DNA of 64,000 nt, taken from NCBI GenBank assembly GCA_903859215.1, contig CAIOLW010000144.1, positions 1-64,000 of the forward strand, given 5' to 3'. Every line of letters starts with the position of its first letter. Position 1 is the first letter of the stretch. Below, one piece after another: positions 36,269 to 45,513 of the stretch. The notes beneath the pieces are model-generated. The model worked only from the letters and a program-made list of their open reading frames with translations. It ran no database searches and was not told the DNA's origin. Position numbers and translations under genes: made by a program. The stretch is from an uncultured bacterium. GTDB lineage: Bacteria; Krumholzibacteriota; Krumholzibacteriia; LZORAL124-64-63.

Positions 36269-37399
36269 ATGGTAATCGTTGTGAGTCCGTTGAATCTGCC
36301 GAATTCGCCCCCGCCGAACGGTGTCACCTTCATCATCGTTGCACGCAACAGCGGGAGCGTCATAGCCCCTCTGATAGGTGACCTGATAGCCCAGGATTTC
36401 CCCCGTTCGGATCTTGAGGTGATAGTTGTTGACGGCTGTTCAACAGATGGCACAGCGGACATCGCCGAGCGGTTGCTTACCGGTTCCGGCATTGCCTTTC
36501 GCATCCTGAGCAACCCCGCTCGCATTCTCCCGTCCGGCTGGAACATTGCACTGGCAAGCGCACAACGTGACATCATCCTGCGCGTCGATTCCCACGCGCG
36601 TATCCAACCCGACTTTGTGCGACGCAACTACGAGGCTCACGCCCGCGGCGAGTTCATCACGGGGGGACCAGTCATCTCCATGGCGCAAGAGGGGGCGAGC
36701 AAGTTCGCCCTGGCACTCGAGTCGTCTCGATTCGGTGGCGGCGCAGCCGACTTCCGCAATGTCCTGCCGCAATCCGACTATGTAGACACGCTTGGATTCG
36801 CGGCATATCGGCGAGAGATCTTCCTTGCGATCGGCGGCTATGACGAGCGCCTGGTCCGCAACCAAGACAACGAAATTCATGCCCGCATGCGCCATGCCGG
36901 CTACCGGTTCCGCTACGAACCCACAATCCGCAGCACCAGATGGGTCCGCCCCCGATTCAGGGCGCTTCTCCGCCAGAAGTTTCTGACTGGATATTGGATT
37001 CCCCTCACCGCAGTGGTCCGCCCATCTGCCTTTTCTGCACGCCATTGGGCGCCACTCATGTTCGTACTGTTTCTGGCAGCCGCTGCAGCATGTTTCGGAA
37101 TCGGGCAGATTGGATGGCCGCTCTTCACGATGCTCGGTTGTTATCTGGTTCCTGCAGTGCTGTTCTCAGCGAAGGCGGCGAACAGTACAAGTGGCCCGGG
37201 GCTGGTTGGATCCGTGTTCCTACCATTCGGATTCTTCGCGTTGCACATAAGTTACGGCATCGGTACGCTCGCCGGGACGTTGGCTGCGCCATCATTTGCC
37301 TGGCGGACGCGGCGATATTCCAACCCGTATCCGGCCGGGAAGAACCAGGAAAGTTCCCAAGGCCGCCGACAGGGAGAGGACCTCACTGGCCATGCGTAA
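36269..37399 (+). CDS. Glycosyltransferase family 2 with C-terminal membrane helices
   Basis: A 376-residue GT-A enzyme. The N-terminal domain shows VTFIIVARNSGSVIAPLIGDLIAQDF, EVIVVDGCSTDGTADIAE and ILRVDSHARIQPDFV (the D-x-D equivalent is DSH), followed by GGPVISM and GYDERLVRNQDNEIHARMRHAGY. Two or three helices follow from about residue 260 (MFVLFLAAAAACFGIGQIGW...). The ATG at 36269 has AAAGGG only 2 bases away; a GTG at 36281 is an alternative. It is the first of three plus-strand glycosyltransferase genes with lower GC and different codon choice from the flanks. It overlaps the next gene by 8 bases. Confidence 0.88.
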   Translation: MVIVVSPLNLPNSPPPNGVTFIIVARNSGSVIAPLIGDLIAQDFPRSDLEVIVVDGCSTDGTADIAERLLTGSGIAFRILSNPARILPSGWNIALASAQRDIILRVDSHARIQPDFVRRNYEAHARGEFITGGPVISMAQEGASKFALALESSRFGGGAADFRNVLPQSDYVDTLGFAAYRREIFLAIGGYDERLVRNQDNEIHARMRHAGYRFRYEPTIRSTRWVRPRFRALLRQKFLTGYWIPLTAVVRPSAFSARHWAPLMFVLFLAAAAACFGIGQIGWPLFTMLGCYLVPAVLFSAKAANSTSGPGLVGSVFLPFGFFALHISYGIGTLAGTLAAPSFAWRTRRYSNPYPAGKNQESSQGRRQGEDLTGHA

Positions 37400-38513
37400 G
37401 CCGGACATCGTCTTCATGGCCAGCAGGGATTGGGACAGCCTCCCCCTGCACAGTCATTACCTTGCAGAAGGATTCGCCCGTCTGGGACACGAGGTCCTGT
37501 ACATCAACCAGACGCTCCAGAAATGGCCGCGACTGAGCCATGTGTTGTGGCGCCTGCTGCCTCACCGAAAATCGGGGCGCGTTTCTTCCTACTCACGTGA
37601 GCATGCGGTCCCCAACGTCACGCCCGTCACCATCTGGACCGGCCCGCCGACCTCGTGGCTGCGCCCGATCAACAAACGGATCATCGCGCACACACTCAAG
37701 GCATGGCGAAACCGCCGCCCCATTTTCGTGACATTCGTGCCGACCTATACCGCTCTGGACCTCGCGGACTTCCTCAAGCCAGGCGCTATCGCTTACGTCA
37801 ACTACCATCACTTCGAAGCCGACAATGTCATCTCTGACCTGTTGAGGGCGGAGCGCGAACTCGTTGACCGATGTGACTTCCTGTTCGCTGACTCGCTCTT
37901 CCTTCGCGAACGTATCACGCGCATGTCGGGAGGCCGCGAGGTCCACCGATGCATGCCCGGAGTCTACTATGACCGCTTCCGTGCCGCATGCCGTGGCGAC
38001 GAAGTCACGCGACGAAGGACGATCTACTACTTCGGCGATATCGGGGCTCATTTGGACCTCGACCTGTACAATGGGTTGGCCGAAACGCACGAAGTGACAT
38101 TCATAGGGGTCGTGAACCCGGTCGCCCGTGAACTCATATCTTCGCGCATCAGGGTATTGCCCCCGGTTTCCGTCATGGATTTGCCGTCCGCCCTCCGCGA
38201 GGCGGATATTGTCACCGCCCTATACCGGCCTTCCGAGTACATGCTGGGCGTCATCCCCGCCAAATTCTTCGAATGTCTCGCGACCGGCAAGCCATTTCTG
38301 GTCAGTGGGTTGCGCGAGGCAGAGCCGTATCGGGAACTCGTCTACATCGTCCAGGACGGCCTGACCGAGGCCCTGCGCATCATCGAGGACCTGAGCACAA
38401 CAGAGTCACCGGAGCGTCGTGCGGCCTGCGACGACGAGGCCCGCACCGCAGACTGGGGCAAACGGTTCGAGCAGTTCAAGACCGTTGTCCTGCCGGGGGA
38501 AAATGATGCATAA
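37392..38513 (+). CDS. Glycosyltransferase, GT-B type (family not assigned)
   Basis: A 373-residue protein with the shape of a GT-B glycosyltransferase. The N-terminal DIVFMASRDWDSLPLHSHYLAEGFARLGHEVLYINQT is like the acceptor domain of GT4-type enzymes that act on a neighbour-encoded substrate. The C-terminal half has IYYFGDIGAHLDLDLYNGLAE, FIGVVNPVARELI, LPSALREADIVTALYRPSEYMLGVIPAKFFECLATGKPFLVSG, where the Glu in FFECLA matches the donor-binding site. The ATG at 37392 overlaps the upstream stop (ATGCGTAA). Part of the low-GC block. Confidence 0.82.
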   Translation: MRKPDIVFMASRDWDSLPLHSHYLAEGFARLGHEVLYINQTLQKWPRLSHVLWRLLPHRKSGRVSSYSREHAVPNVTPVTIWTGPPTSWLRPINKRIIAHTLKAWRNRRPIFVTFVPTYTALDLADFLKPGAIAYVNYHHFEADNVISDLLRAERELVDRCDFLFADSLFLRERITRMSGGREVHRCMPGVYYDRFRAACRGDEVTRRRTIYYFGDIGAHLDLDLYNGLAETHEVTFIGVVNPVARELISSRIRVLPPVSVMDLPSALREADIVTALYRPSEYMLGVIPAKFFECLATGKPFLVSGLREAEPYRELVYIVQDGLTEALRIIEDLSTTESPERRAACDDEARTADWGKRFEQFKTVVLPGENDA

Positions 38514-39660
38514 CGGCAACTCTCAGCCAGGACGCGGCCTTTTGTTCATTTACAGATACAACGACCCCACCATTTACGGCGGTATCGAACGCAAAATCCT
38601 GACTATAGCAAAGTGGCTATCCGCTAATCAGATGTTTACACCGCACCTTTTGACCAATTACGGGGATTCGATGTTCGCCGGTGATTTTCGCAGTGCAGGC
38701 TTCCCGGTCCACGTTGTGTCAATGGGTGGCCCCTTCGGAATCGCAAACATCGCCCGGACAGCTCTGGCACTCATAGAGGAACACGATATCGTGCTGGTGC
38801 AGACTCACAGATTTCGCGAAAGCCTGGCCGGCGCCGAGATTCGCAGGCGCAACTCACGCATCCGCCACATTACGCGGGTGCACACCCACATCGACGGCTC
38901 CGCGGTGCAAGGCTGGAAGTTGCCAGCCTACCACCTGCTGGACAGATGCGCACAACCGTGGGTAGATTCCTACGTAGCGCTCAGCCAGACGATCCGCGAC
39001 GAACTCGTAGCCCGCAGCCACATTGCACCATCCAAAGTGCGCATTGTACCCAACGGAATTCCGATGCTTGAGACCGAGCCCCAGATTGAGGATGGCCAGA
39101 ACAGCCTGCAGCGCCATGTGGCGGTCGTTGGAACTGTCGAGGAGCGCAAGCGCCAGGAATACCTCGTCCGGGCGATCGGTCATCTCCGACGCGAGCGGAA
39201 ACTCGACGTGCGACTGTCGCTCTTCGGTACCTTCGACCCCATGTACGGCGAGTGGATGCGCAACCTCGTCGGACAGGAGGGCGTCGGCGATCTGGTGAAC
39301 CTCGCGGGGTATACAGACAATGTCGCCGCTGCGCTGGCCGGCATCCCCGTTGTGGCGATCGCGTCCGATTTCGAAGGAATTCCGACGAGCATTCTTGAAG
39401 GCATGAGCGCCGGTCGTCTGGTCGTCGCCACCGATGTGGGCGGCACTGCGGACCTAGTGGTCGATGGCGTCAACGGGTTCCTGCTGCCGCCCGGCGACTG
39501 GCGACCCTTCGCAGAGGTTCTGGAAAGGATCTGGTCCGCACCTGCCGCCCACTGGGTCGGCATGCGTCGGGCCGCCATGGCCACGTACCAGGAACGATTC
39601 ACCGTCGATGCGATGATGCAGGGATTGCTCGCCACCTACCGCGACTGCGGCGTCCTATGA
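38503..39660 (+). CDS. Glycosyltransferase, GT4 family
   Basis: A 385-residue GT-B glycosyltransferase. The family features are YGGIERKILTIAKWL (N-terminal), IVPNGIPMLE, VGTVEERKRQEYLVRAIGHL, VNLAGYTDNVAAAL, ASDFEGIPTSILEGMSAGRLVVATDVGGTADLV and NGFLLPPGD. The start may be ATG 38503 or 38506; GGGGG is just upstream. It overlaps the preceding gene by 11 bases. Its end overlaps the end of the convergent flippase gene by 6 bases, so the imported-looking block ends exactly at that gene. Confidence 0.93.
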   Translation: MMHNGNSQPGRGLLFIYRYNDPTIYGGIERKILTIAKWLSANQMFTPHLLTNYGDSMFAGDFRSAGFPVHVVSMGGPFGIANIARTALALIEEHDIVLVQTHRFRESLAGAEIRRRNSRIRHITRVHTHIDGSAVQGWKLPAYHLLDRCAQPWVDSYVALSQTIRDELVARSHIAPSKVRIVPNGIPMLETEPQIEDGQNSLQRHVAVVGTVEERKRQEYLVRAIGHLRRERKLDVRLSLFGTFDPMYGEWMRNLVGQEGVGDLVNLAGYTDNVAAALAGIPVVAIASDFEGIPTSILEGMSAGRLVVATDVGGTADLVVDGVNGFLLPPGDWRPFAEVLERIWSAPAAHWVGMRRAAMATYQERFTVDAMMQGLLATYRDCGVL

Positions 39661-41181
39661 GCGGAACCGGCGCGCGAGGCTGAGGCGTTCCCGGATAACA
39701 GCCTGCTGGTCATGGCCGAAGCCGAGCCCGTATCCCGCCGCAAACACGACGATGACGGTCGGCACGGCCACCAGGACGAGCAGCGGCCATGACTCGATGA
39801 CCAGGCCGGCACCGACCCGCCACGCCAGGTAGAAGAGCGCGCCCATGACCAGTCCTGGGCGCCAGATCGCCCCCAGCAGGCCGCGTGACTGGCCCTCGAG
39901 CGCCGCGCTCATGATGATCGGGTAGTAGAAGCTCAGCACCGACCGTCCCAGCATCTGACCCATGATGATGCCGGCCAATCCGTAGCGCTTCCCCAGAATG
40001 CACGCCGCGGCGATCCCGACCACGGCCGCCACACATCCGGCCAGCACCTTGCGCCGCATGTTCAGCGTGGCGTCGATCAGGAACGCATCAGCCCGGAAGG
40101 CGACCTGCTGCGCGATGGCTAGGACCATCAGCAGGTTGATGCCGGAACCGCAGAATCGCTCGCGCCCCACCCAAAGCGCCACGAAGCTGGCGTTCAGGAG
40201 CAGAACACCGCAGCCCAGGACAAGCATGAACAGCCAAAGCACCGACATCAGTTCGCCCCGCACGCGCCGCGCCCGCGCGAATTCCCGCGTGCCGATGAGG
40301 CCGCCGATGCCGGGCACCGCAGCGTTGACGATCATGGCGCTCGCATTGACGCCGATCTGCGCCGCGTAGAGCGTCAGCGTGTATTTCGTGACCTCATCGG
40401 CGCTCATGACGAGGCCGATGATCACGACATCCGAGAAGAGCACGAGCTTGTTGACGAGTGTCCACGAGAACACCCAGGCACTGAAGCCGAAGAACTTCCG
40501 GACGTCGTCGCGCGCCGGGCGCGCCACCCCGTACCACGGCACATCCCGTCGCGCGTTGAAATGGTTGATCGCACCGGACATGAACACGGCGAGGCTGAAG
40601 GCCACAGCGAGCCCGATGAGCCCGAGGTGCAGAAGAACGGCCGCCGCCAAGAGCGCGCCGCCCACGATCTCCGCCACGACCTTGGCGACGGTCATCCGGT
40701 AGCCGAGGTTGAGCCCCTGCAGGATCGCCTCGGGCACCTGGGCCATTCCCATGAGCATCAGGCGCAAGACCAGGATGGCGCACGTGATGCGGGCTAGCGG
40801 CAACATCGCAGGGTCCAGGCCTCGGATCAGGCGGGGCCCGAGCCAGACCACAGCAGCGCCCGCAAGCGCCACGATCGGCAAGAACATCATCCAGATCGTG
40901 ATCGCACTACCTACCGAGCGGCGCTTCTCCTGGTCGTCGGTGGTGACCTGGCCATTGGCGAGCACCCACTTGAGCGCCTGCGTTGCGCGGCCCTCGGCAG
41001 ACTCCACGTAGGTCAGGTACCGCTGGCAGATCTGCCAGATGCCGAAAAGCTCCCCGCCGAGCCCCGTGACGAGAATCGGATTGACGACGAACCCGACCAC
41101 AATGCGCACTACGTAGATGAGGAAGGAGGAGCCTGCGTTCAGGACCGAGTGCTTCGTGAGGTTGTCCTGCATCTTCCTCAT
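39655..41181 (-). CDS. Polysaccharide flippase (Wzx/MATE-like), second copy in the window
   Basis: A 508-residue polytopic protein, longer than the first flippase. The N-terminus KHSVLNAGSSFLIYVVRIVVGFVVNPILVTGLGGELFGIWQIC is typical of MOP-family lipopolysaccharide/teichoic acid flippases. About twelve to fourteen helices follow. The start at 41181 overlaps the upstream kinase-fusion stop (ATGA). It is the last gene of the Wza-Wzz-ligase operon. It differs strongly from the flippase at 25793-27040, so the two are not a recent duplication. Confidence 0.88.
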   Translation of the reverse strand: MRKMQDNLTKHSVLNAGSSFLIYVVRIVVGFVVNPILVTGLGGELFGIWQICQRYLTYVESAEGRATQALKWVLANGQVTTDDQEKRRSVGSAITIWMMFLPIVALAGAAVVWLGPRLIRGLDPAMLPLARITCAILVLRLMLMGMAQVPEAILQGLNLGYRMTVAKVVAEIVGGALLAAAVLLHLGLIGLAVAFSLAVFMSGAINHFNARRDVPWYGVARPARDDVRKFFGFSAWVFSWTLVNKLVLFSDVVIIGLVMSADEVTKYTLTLYAAQIGVNASAMIVNAAVPGIGGLIGTREFARARRVRGELMSVLWLFMLVLGCGVLLLNASFVALWVGRERFCGSGINLLMVLAIAQQVAFRADAFLIDATLNMRRKVLAGCVAAVVGIAAACILGKRYGLAGIIMGQMLGRSVLSFYYPIIMSAALEGQSRGLLGAIWRPGLVMGALFYLAWRVGAGLVIESWPLLVLVAVPTVIVVFAAGYGLGFGHDQQAVIRERLSLARRFRS

Positions 41182-43298
41182 GGCCTGGTCACGATTTCCA
41201 GCAACAATGCCAAACGCACCACGGCCTCTTCCGGTCCGGTCCGAGCGGAGTCCAGTTCGGCCACGACGGTATGATCCCCGATCGCCCCCCGGATGGCGGC
41301 GATGTTCTCCCGCACGTTCTCCACAAACGCCGCGAAAACCGCGGGATCGCGCCCCTTGACGCGATGGTCGCGCGCGCGCTCGTTGATTCGCGCATTGAGG
41401 ACCTCCGCCGGCGCATCGATGATGCAGACTGCATCCATCGCCCCAACCAGCCGCAAAGCGGTGGAGCGCAGCCAGTCCCTCGCGCACGCTTCCCGGCCGG
41501 TACCCCGGCACTCGTTAACGACCCAGACCAGCCCCGCCAGTGGTCCTTCGTCGAGCAGGAACGATCCGTACTTGAGGGTGTCGATCCGGTCACGCGCGGC
41601 CAGGAGGTCGGCTTGCGTCTCGATGACGAACATAGTCCAAGCGATGCGGGGCGGAAAGCCCTGTGCCATCCGCGTTACGAGTTGCGGCCACTTCCGCGCC
41701 AGTCGCCCGGCAGCAAAACAGCGATGGCGCCGGATCGCCAACCGCGACCGGAGCCCCGGCCTCCGGGGCTTCAATCCGTCCAGGAGAGTCGTCTTCCCGG
41801 CGCCGGGAGGGCCTAGGATCTCTACGACGCGCTGGCGGGCGCCGATGGTGTCCCAGATGCGCTCGCGGATCGTCGCCTGGATAGCCAACAGGTCTCCATC
41901 GGCAGCAATGACCAGGTCTGTGACCGGGCTCCACTCGCGACTCCAGAGTTCCCCATTGCGCGCCAGGACGTACGCCTCGCCGTCCTCGGGCTTGCGCAGC
42001 GCAGCCACCTCGGGAGGCAATCTCAGCACGATGCGCACGTCGGCTGCCGGCGAACTCGCGTAGGCGCGTTCCTCGCCTCGCGCCAGCGCGCCCAAAATGC
42101 CGCCCGTACCGAAGCGCGTCGCGATCTGGGGCGCGTCCATCATCGCTATCCCGGGCACGGGGTAACGGTCACACAGCACGATGGCACCTTGATCCCGCGC
42201 TCTTGCTGCCCACTGCAGGGCCCGCAGCCGATCACGGGCCAAAAGGTGATAGCCGATCGCCTGCGCCAAAGCCGGGTAGCGTTCGTGATCGATCCCGAGG
42301 ACCGGCCGGGCGATCCGCAGGCACGCCGCCCACAGACGCCGCGCCGGGCCGGCCGGCGGCTTGCCATAGTGCAGGTTCACCACGGCGAAGTCGCCGCCCA
42401 GCCACTTGCGGATGGCCTTCAGGTTGGTCGTTTTGCCGGCGCCGTCGCCGCCAACCACCGCGACGATGATGCCGCCGCCGCGGGCGCGCTTTCCACCGAC
42501 CCGCCGGCCGAGGCGGTTGCGCGCCGCCATGGCCAGACGGCGCCCGACCAGGGTGAGCGCCGCGGGCAGGGGCGGCCTGATCGCGTAGCCGCCCAGGCAC
42601 GCCGCAAGGGCGCCGCCCGCAGCCAGACGTTCGCGCCGGGAGGCGTCACTGCGCAGCGATTCCTCACAGCGCTTCCAGACCGCGTCGGTTACCTGCGGCA
42701 ACAGCATCGCCTTCGCGCGTGCGCGCGCCTCGTCGTCTGCCTGCTCCATGAGCCAGGCCAGTTCGCGCGCATCGCTCCCGGCCAGGCCCTGTGGGCCGCG
42801 CCCGGCGATGAAGGTGAGCCAGCGACGCGGCCCGCCGAGGAAGACACCCAGCAACCGCCGCTTGAGCGCCATCCGCGCCACGAACACGACGTATTCCCGG
42901 GCGGGGTCCGGCACCGGCAGCGGGCCGCACCGGCGGGTGTCCGCCAGGTACATCGCCTCAACCGGCAGGTGGTAGTTCTTCAGCAAGTCGATGCCGACAT
43001 TGAGCGCGTAGTGGGCATGGACATGGACGATGACGCCGCTGTCGACGTCGAGCCCGTGGAAGTTGAAGATGCCGGCTGTCCAGGACTCGGTGTGCGAAGA
43101 GAACTGGCGGAAGCCGAGCGCCCGCAGCCGGGCTTCGAAGACCTGACGGTCACCCGCCGCAACCAGCAGGTCCAGGTCGTTGTCGCCGACGAACGCCAGG
43201 TGTAGGTTGCAGTTGCTCTTCCAGTGGCACCAGGAGATCCGCGCCGCATCGAGATCGGCGGCCAGGTCCTCGACGAGCCGCAGCACGCACACCGTCAT
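41178..43298 (-). CDS. Three-part protein: nucleotidyltransferase-like region fused to two P-loop kinase domains
   Basis: A 706-residue protein. Residues 1-130 contain WCHWKSNCNLHLAFVGDNDLDLLVAAGDRQVFEARLRALGF, the pattern of small nucleotidyltransferase-like proteins with a G-x-x-D-x-D core (38-43). Residues 275-485 resemble thymidylate kinase: Walker A GGDGAGKTT (283-291), a DRYP motif (377-380), and a regular C-terminal helix region. Residues 490-706 are a second P-loop unit with GPPGAGKTT (496-504) and LLDEGPLAGLVWVV. The linker 130-270 is mostly helical. It overlaps the neighbouring genes by 4 bases on both sides, so it belongs to the polysaccharide operon. Phosphorylation of a sugar, lipid or nucleotide is a reasonable guess; the substrate is unknown. 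Confidence 0.8.
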   Translation of the reverse strand: MTVCVLRLVEDLAADLDAARISWCHWKSNCNLHLAFVGDNDLDLLVAAGDRQVFEARLRALGFRQFSSHTESWTAGIFNFHGLDVDSGVIVHVHAHYALNVGIDLLKNYHLPVEAMYLADTRRCGPLPVPDPAREYVVFVARMALKRRLLGVFLGGPRRWLTFIAGRGPQGLAGSDARELAWLMEQADDEARARAKAMLLPQVTDAVWKRCEESLRSDASRRERLAAGGALAACLGGYAIRPPLPAALTLVGRRLAMAARNRLGRRVGGKRARGGGIIVAVVGGDGAGKTTNLKAIRKWLGGDFAVVNLHYGKPPAGPARRLWAACLRIARPVLGIDHERYPALAQAIGYHLLARDRLRALQWAARARDQGAIVLCDRYPVPGIAMMDAPQIATRFGTGGILGALARGEERAYASSPAADVRIVLRLPPEVAALRKPEDGEAYVLARNGELWSREWSPVTDLVIAADGDLLAIQATIRERIWDTIGARQRVVEILGPPGAGKTTLLDGLKPRRPGLRSRLAIRRHRCFAAGRLARKWPQLVTRMAQGFPPRIAWTMFVIETQADLLAARDRIDTLKYGSFLLDEGPLAGLVWVVNECRGTGREACARDWLRSTALRLVGAMDAVCIIDAPAEVLNARINERARDHRVKGRDPAVFAAFVENVRENIAAIRGAIGDHTVVAELDSARTGPEEAVVRLALLLEIVTRP

Positions 43299-44551
43299 GC
43301 CGCACCCCCGCGGTTCTCGAGGTGAGCGCCCACGATGCCCAGCATCATCCACGTCACGCGGCTCTCGAGGCGGTCGCCGAAGAAGAACAGGACAGCCAGC
43401 GAGACGACCAGGCCGACCATGATCCCCGGAGCGCCTTCGGACCGCGACCGGCGGCACTCGGCAAGGAGTCGCCGCGCAAGGTCGACGAGAACATTGGCCA
43501 CGACGGCGAGCCCGACGATGCCGAAGGCCACGAGCGCGCCGAGGTAGGTATTGTGGGGGTTCCAGATGCGGCCACCGCGGATGGCAGCGTCGATCACCGA
43601 CATCTCGCGCCCCAGTCCCACGCCCGTCCACGCGAACTCGCGCCAGTGCCGGAGGTAATCGGCCCAGATGAACAGGCGCACGTTGTCGCCGGAAACGGTC
43701 TGCGACCTCTGGAACAATTGGTCGAACACCCCGCGCGGCGTCGCCAGCAGGACACCGGCGCCGATGACCACGGCCATCACCACGTACCGCGGTCGCACCA
43801 CGCGCAGCGACGACAGGGCGAAGACTCCCAGGCCGGCGGCGACCGCCACGATGGCGCCCCGCGATCCGGACATGAGCAGCAGCACGAACGCGAACACGAG
43901 AGCGATGGCCGCCGCCACGGAAACGGCCGGGGTACGCGACCGGTCCATCAGCGAGGCAAGCGCAAGCCAGGCGAGGATGACGGTGACCTCGGCAAACGCG
44001 TTCGGGTTGCTCATGCCGCCCGAGAAGCGTTCACCGCCGGCAAGGACGCCTCCGGCATCGCCAAGCGTCACCAGCGCCAGGAGGCTGGCGCCGAGCGCCC
44101 AGGTCATCGCGCGGATCTCCCGCGCGCCGCGGATCTGCGTGGCGAGCGCGAACGGCAGGAGCATGAACAGCAGGTTCTTGACCAGCAGCGAGGCGCTCGA
44201 GTCGCGGATGCTCGTCTTGACCCCGAGGTCCACGACGATCGGCTGCCACGACAACTCCCCGGGATGGATGACCACCCAGGTGATGAAGTTGTGCGCCAGG
44301 ACGAAGACGACCATCGCCGCGTACGCCCGGGGCATCGCATGCCACCGGCGACGGCTGCGGAAGACCCAGTCCAGGATCAGCCCCATCAGCGCGACGTTGA
44401 AGAGATGGGAAAAGACGGCGCCGAAGCCCCCGGCGAACTCGGACGACCAGGGAAGTGCAAACGCGAGAAGCGCCAAGAACGGCAGGACGACGATGCGATC
44501 GATGGCCATCGGTACGCGCAATGACTGCTGCGAGACATCGGCCATCGTCAA
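43295..44551 (-). CDS. O-antigen ligase / polymerase family protein (Wzy_C)
   Basis: A 418-residue polytopic membrane protein of the O-antigen ligase family, which joins or polymerises lipid-linked glycans in the periplasm. Diagnostic parts are GGERFSGGMSNPNAFAEVTVI, LLLMSGSRGAIVAV and, in the large loop, AWTGVGLGREMSVIDAAIRGGRIWNPHNTYLGALVAFGI, with the conserved H-N motif. The start may be ATG 44551 or 44545. It overlaps the Wzz gene upstream by 4 bases and the kinase fusion downstream by 4 bases. A second polymerase-like protein is at 24537-25796. Confidence 0.92.
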   Translation of the reverse strand: MTMADVSQQSLRVPMAIDRIVVLPFLALLAFALPWSSEFAGGFGAVFSHLFNVALMGLILDWVFRSRRRWHAMPRAYAAMVVFVLAHNFITWVVIHPGELSWQPIVVDLGVKTSIRDSSASLLVKNLLFMLLPFALATQIRGAREIRAMTWALGASLLALVTLGDAGGVLAGGERFSGGMSNPNAFAEVTVILAWLALASLMDRSRTPAVSVAAAIALVFAFVLLLMSGSRGAIVAVAAGLGVFALSSLRVVRPRYVVMAVVIGAGVLLATPRGVFDQLFQRSQTVSGDNVRLFIWADYLRHWREFAWTGVGLGREMSVIDAAIRGGRIWNPHNTYLGALVAFGIVGLAVVANVLVDLARRLLAECRRSRSEGAPGIMVGLVVSLAVLFFFGDRLESRVTWMMLGIVGAHLENRGGAA

Positions 44552-45513
44552 GCCCGCTGCCGCCCGTCAGTGACCTTCATCCAGGCGAACGCAGCGGCGA
44601 AGGAAAGGACCAGGCCGGCCAGAACCACCGGGCGGCGCTGCGGCCAGAAGTGGATCATAGGCACCGAGGCGCGGTCAAGCACCCGGAGCACCGGCATCTG
44701 CGCCGAGTCCTGGATCTTGACGAGTTCGTACTGCCGCATCAGGTCGCCGTAGACCCCGCTGCTCAGGTTCAGGTCGCGCTCGAGGCGGCGTTCATCGAGG
44801 GCCAACCGCGGCGACTGCCGGGCGTCGCGATTCTGGACCTGGAAGTACTGCAGGCGCTCCTCCTGGACCGCGAGGCTGTCGGTGATGCTCGCGATGCGCT
44901 GTTCCAGCAGGCGCCGCTGCATGCGGACCTCGCCGGCCATCTCGCTGCCGAAATAGCCCTCGATCTCACCGAGCAGGGCATTGACCATGGCGGCGGCGAA
45001 ATATCGGTTCCGGTGTTCGTAACTGATGGTCACGACGCCGGACTTGATGCTCTTCGTGGCCTGGATCTTGTCCTGCAGCGCGAGGCGTAGTTCATACAGT
45101 CTGGTCGAATCGGCAGCCTGGCCGTGCAGGAGCACGTCGCGAAGCGTCCCTTGGCCGAACGGGTGGTTGATCGCGGCATCGAGGATGCGGTCGCTGCGCA
45201 CGACAGCCGGGTACAGGTCCGAGGAAGTCCCCCCCGTGCCGAGACCCGCCAATCCCGCGAGTGAGCCGAAGGACGACAGCATGCCGCCGACGCCGCGCTG
45301 TTCGGCGGGCGGCATGATCGATGCCTCGGCGCGGTAGCGCCTCGGGAGAGCAAGCGCCAACGCGATGCTGACGACGGCTCCCAGGACGAGCGCCACCGCG
45401 AACAGGCGCCGACGGCGCCAGATATCGCGGGCGAGCCCGGCAAACATCTCGGCAATCGTCGGTTCACCGCTTCGGTCATCGGTCATCGGTTCGCCACTTT
45501 CCGCGTTCGTCAA
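44548..45513 (-). CDS. Wzz-type chain length determinant protein
   Basis: A 321-residue polysaccharide co-polymerase. Two membrane helices lie near the ends (37-56 and about 290-310), with a large periplasmic region between them that is mostly helical (LLEQRIASITDSLAVQEERLQYFQVQ). The opening after helix 1, PRRYRAEASIMPPAEQ, is the usual Wzz motif. The second helix is preceded by a Pro-rich segment (ASVPMIHFWPQRRPVV). There is no tyrosine kinase domain, and no separate kinase gene is visible. It overlaps both neighbours by 4 bases. Confidence 0.92.
   Translation of the reverse strand: MTNAESGEPMTDDRSGEPTIAEMFAGLARDIWRRRRLFAVALVLGAVVSIALALALPRRYRAEASIMPPAEQRGVGGMLSSFGSLAGLAGLGTGGTSSDLYPAVVRSDRILDAAINHPFGQGTLRDVLLHGQAADSTRLYELRLALQDKIQATKSIKSGVVTISYEHRNRYFAAAMVNALLGEIEGYFGSEMAGEVRMQRRLLEQRIASITDSLAVQEERLQYFQVQNRDARQSPRLALDERRLERDLNLSSGVYGDLMRQYELVKIQDSAQMPVLRVLDRASVPMIHFWPQRRPVVLAGLVLSFAAAFAWMKVTDGRQRA

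Noticed and set aside
35574-39660. Insertion sequence or integrase as source of the low-GC block
   Set aside because: No transposase, integrase or terminal repeats were found at either edge.
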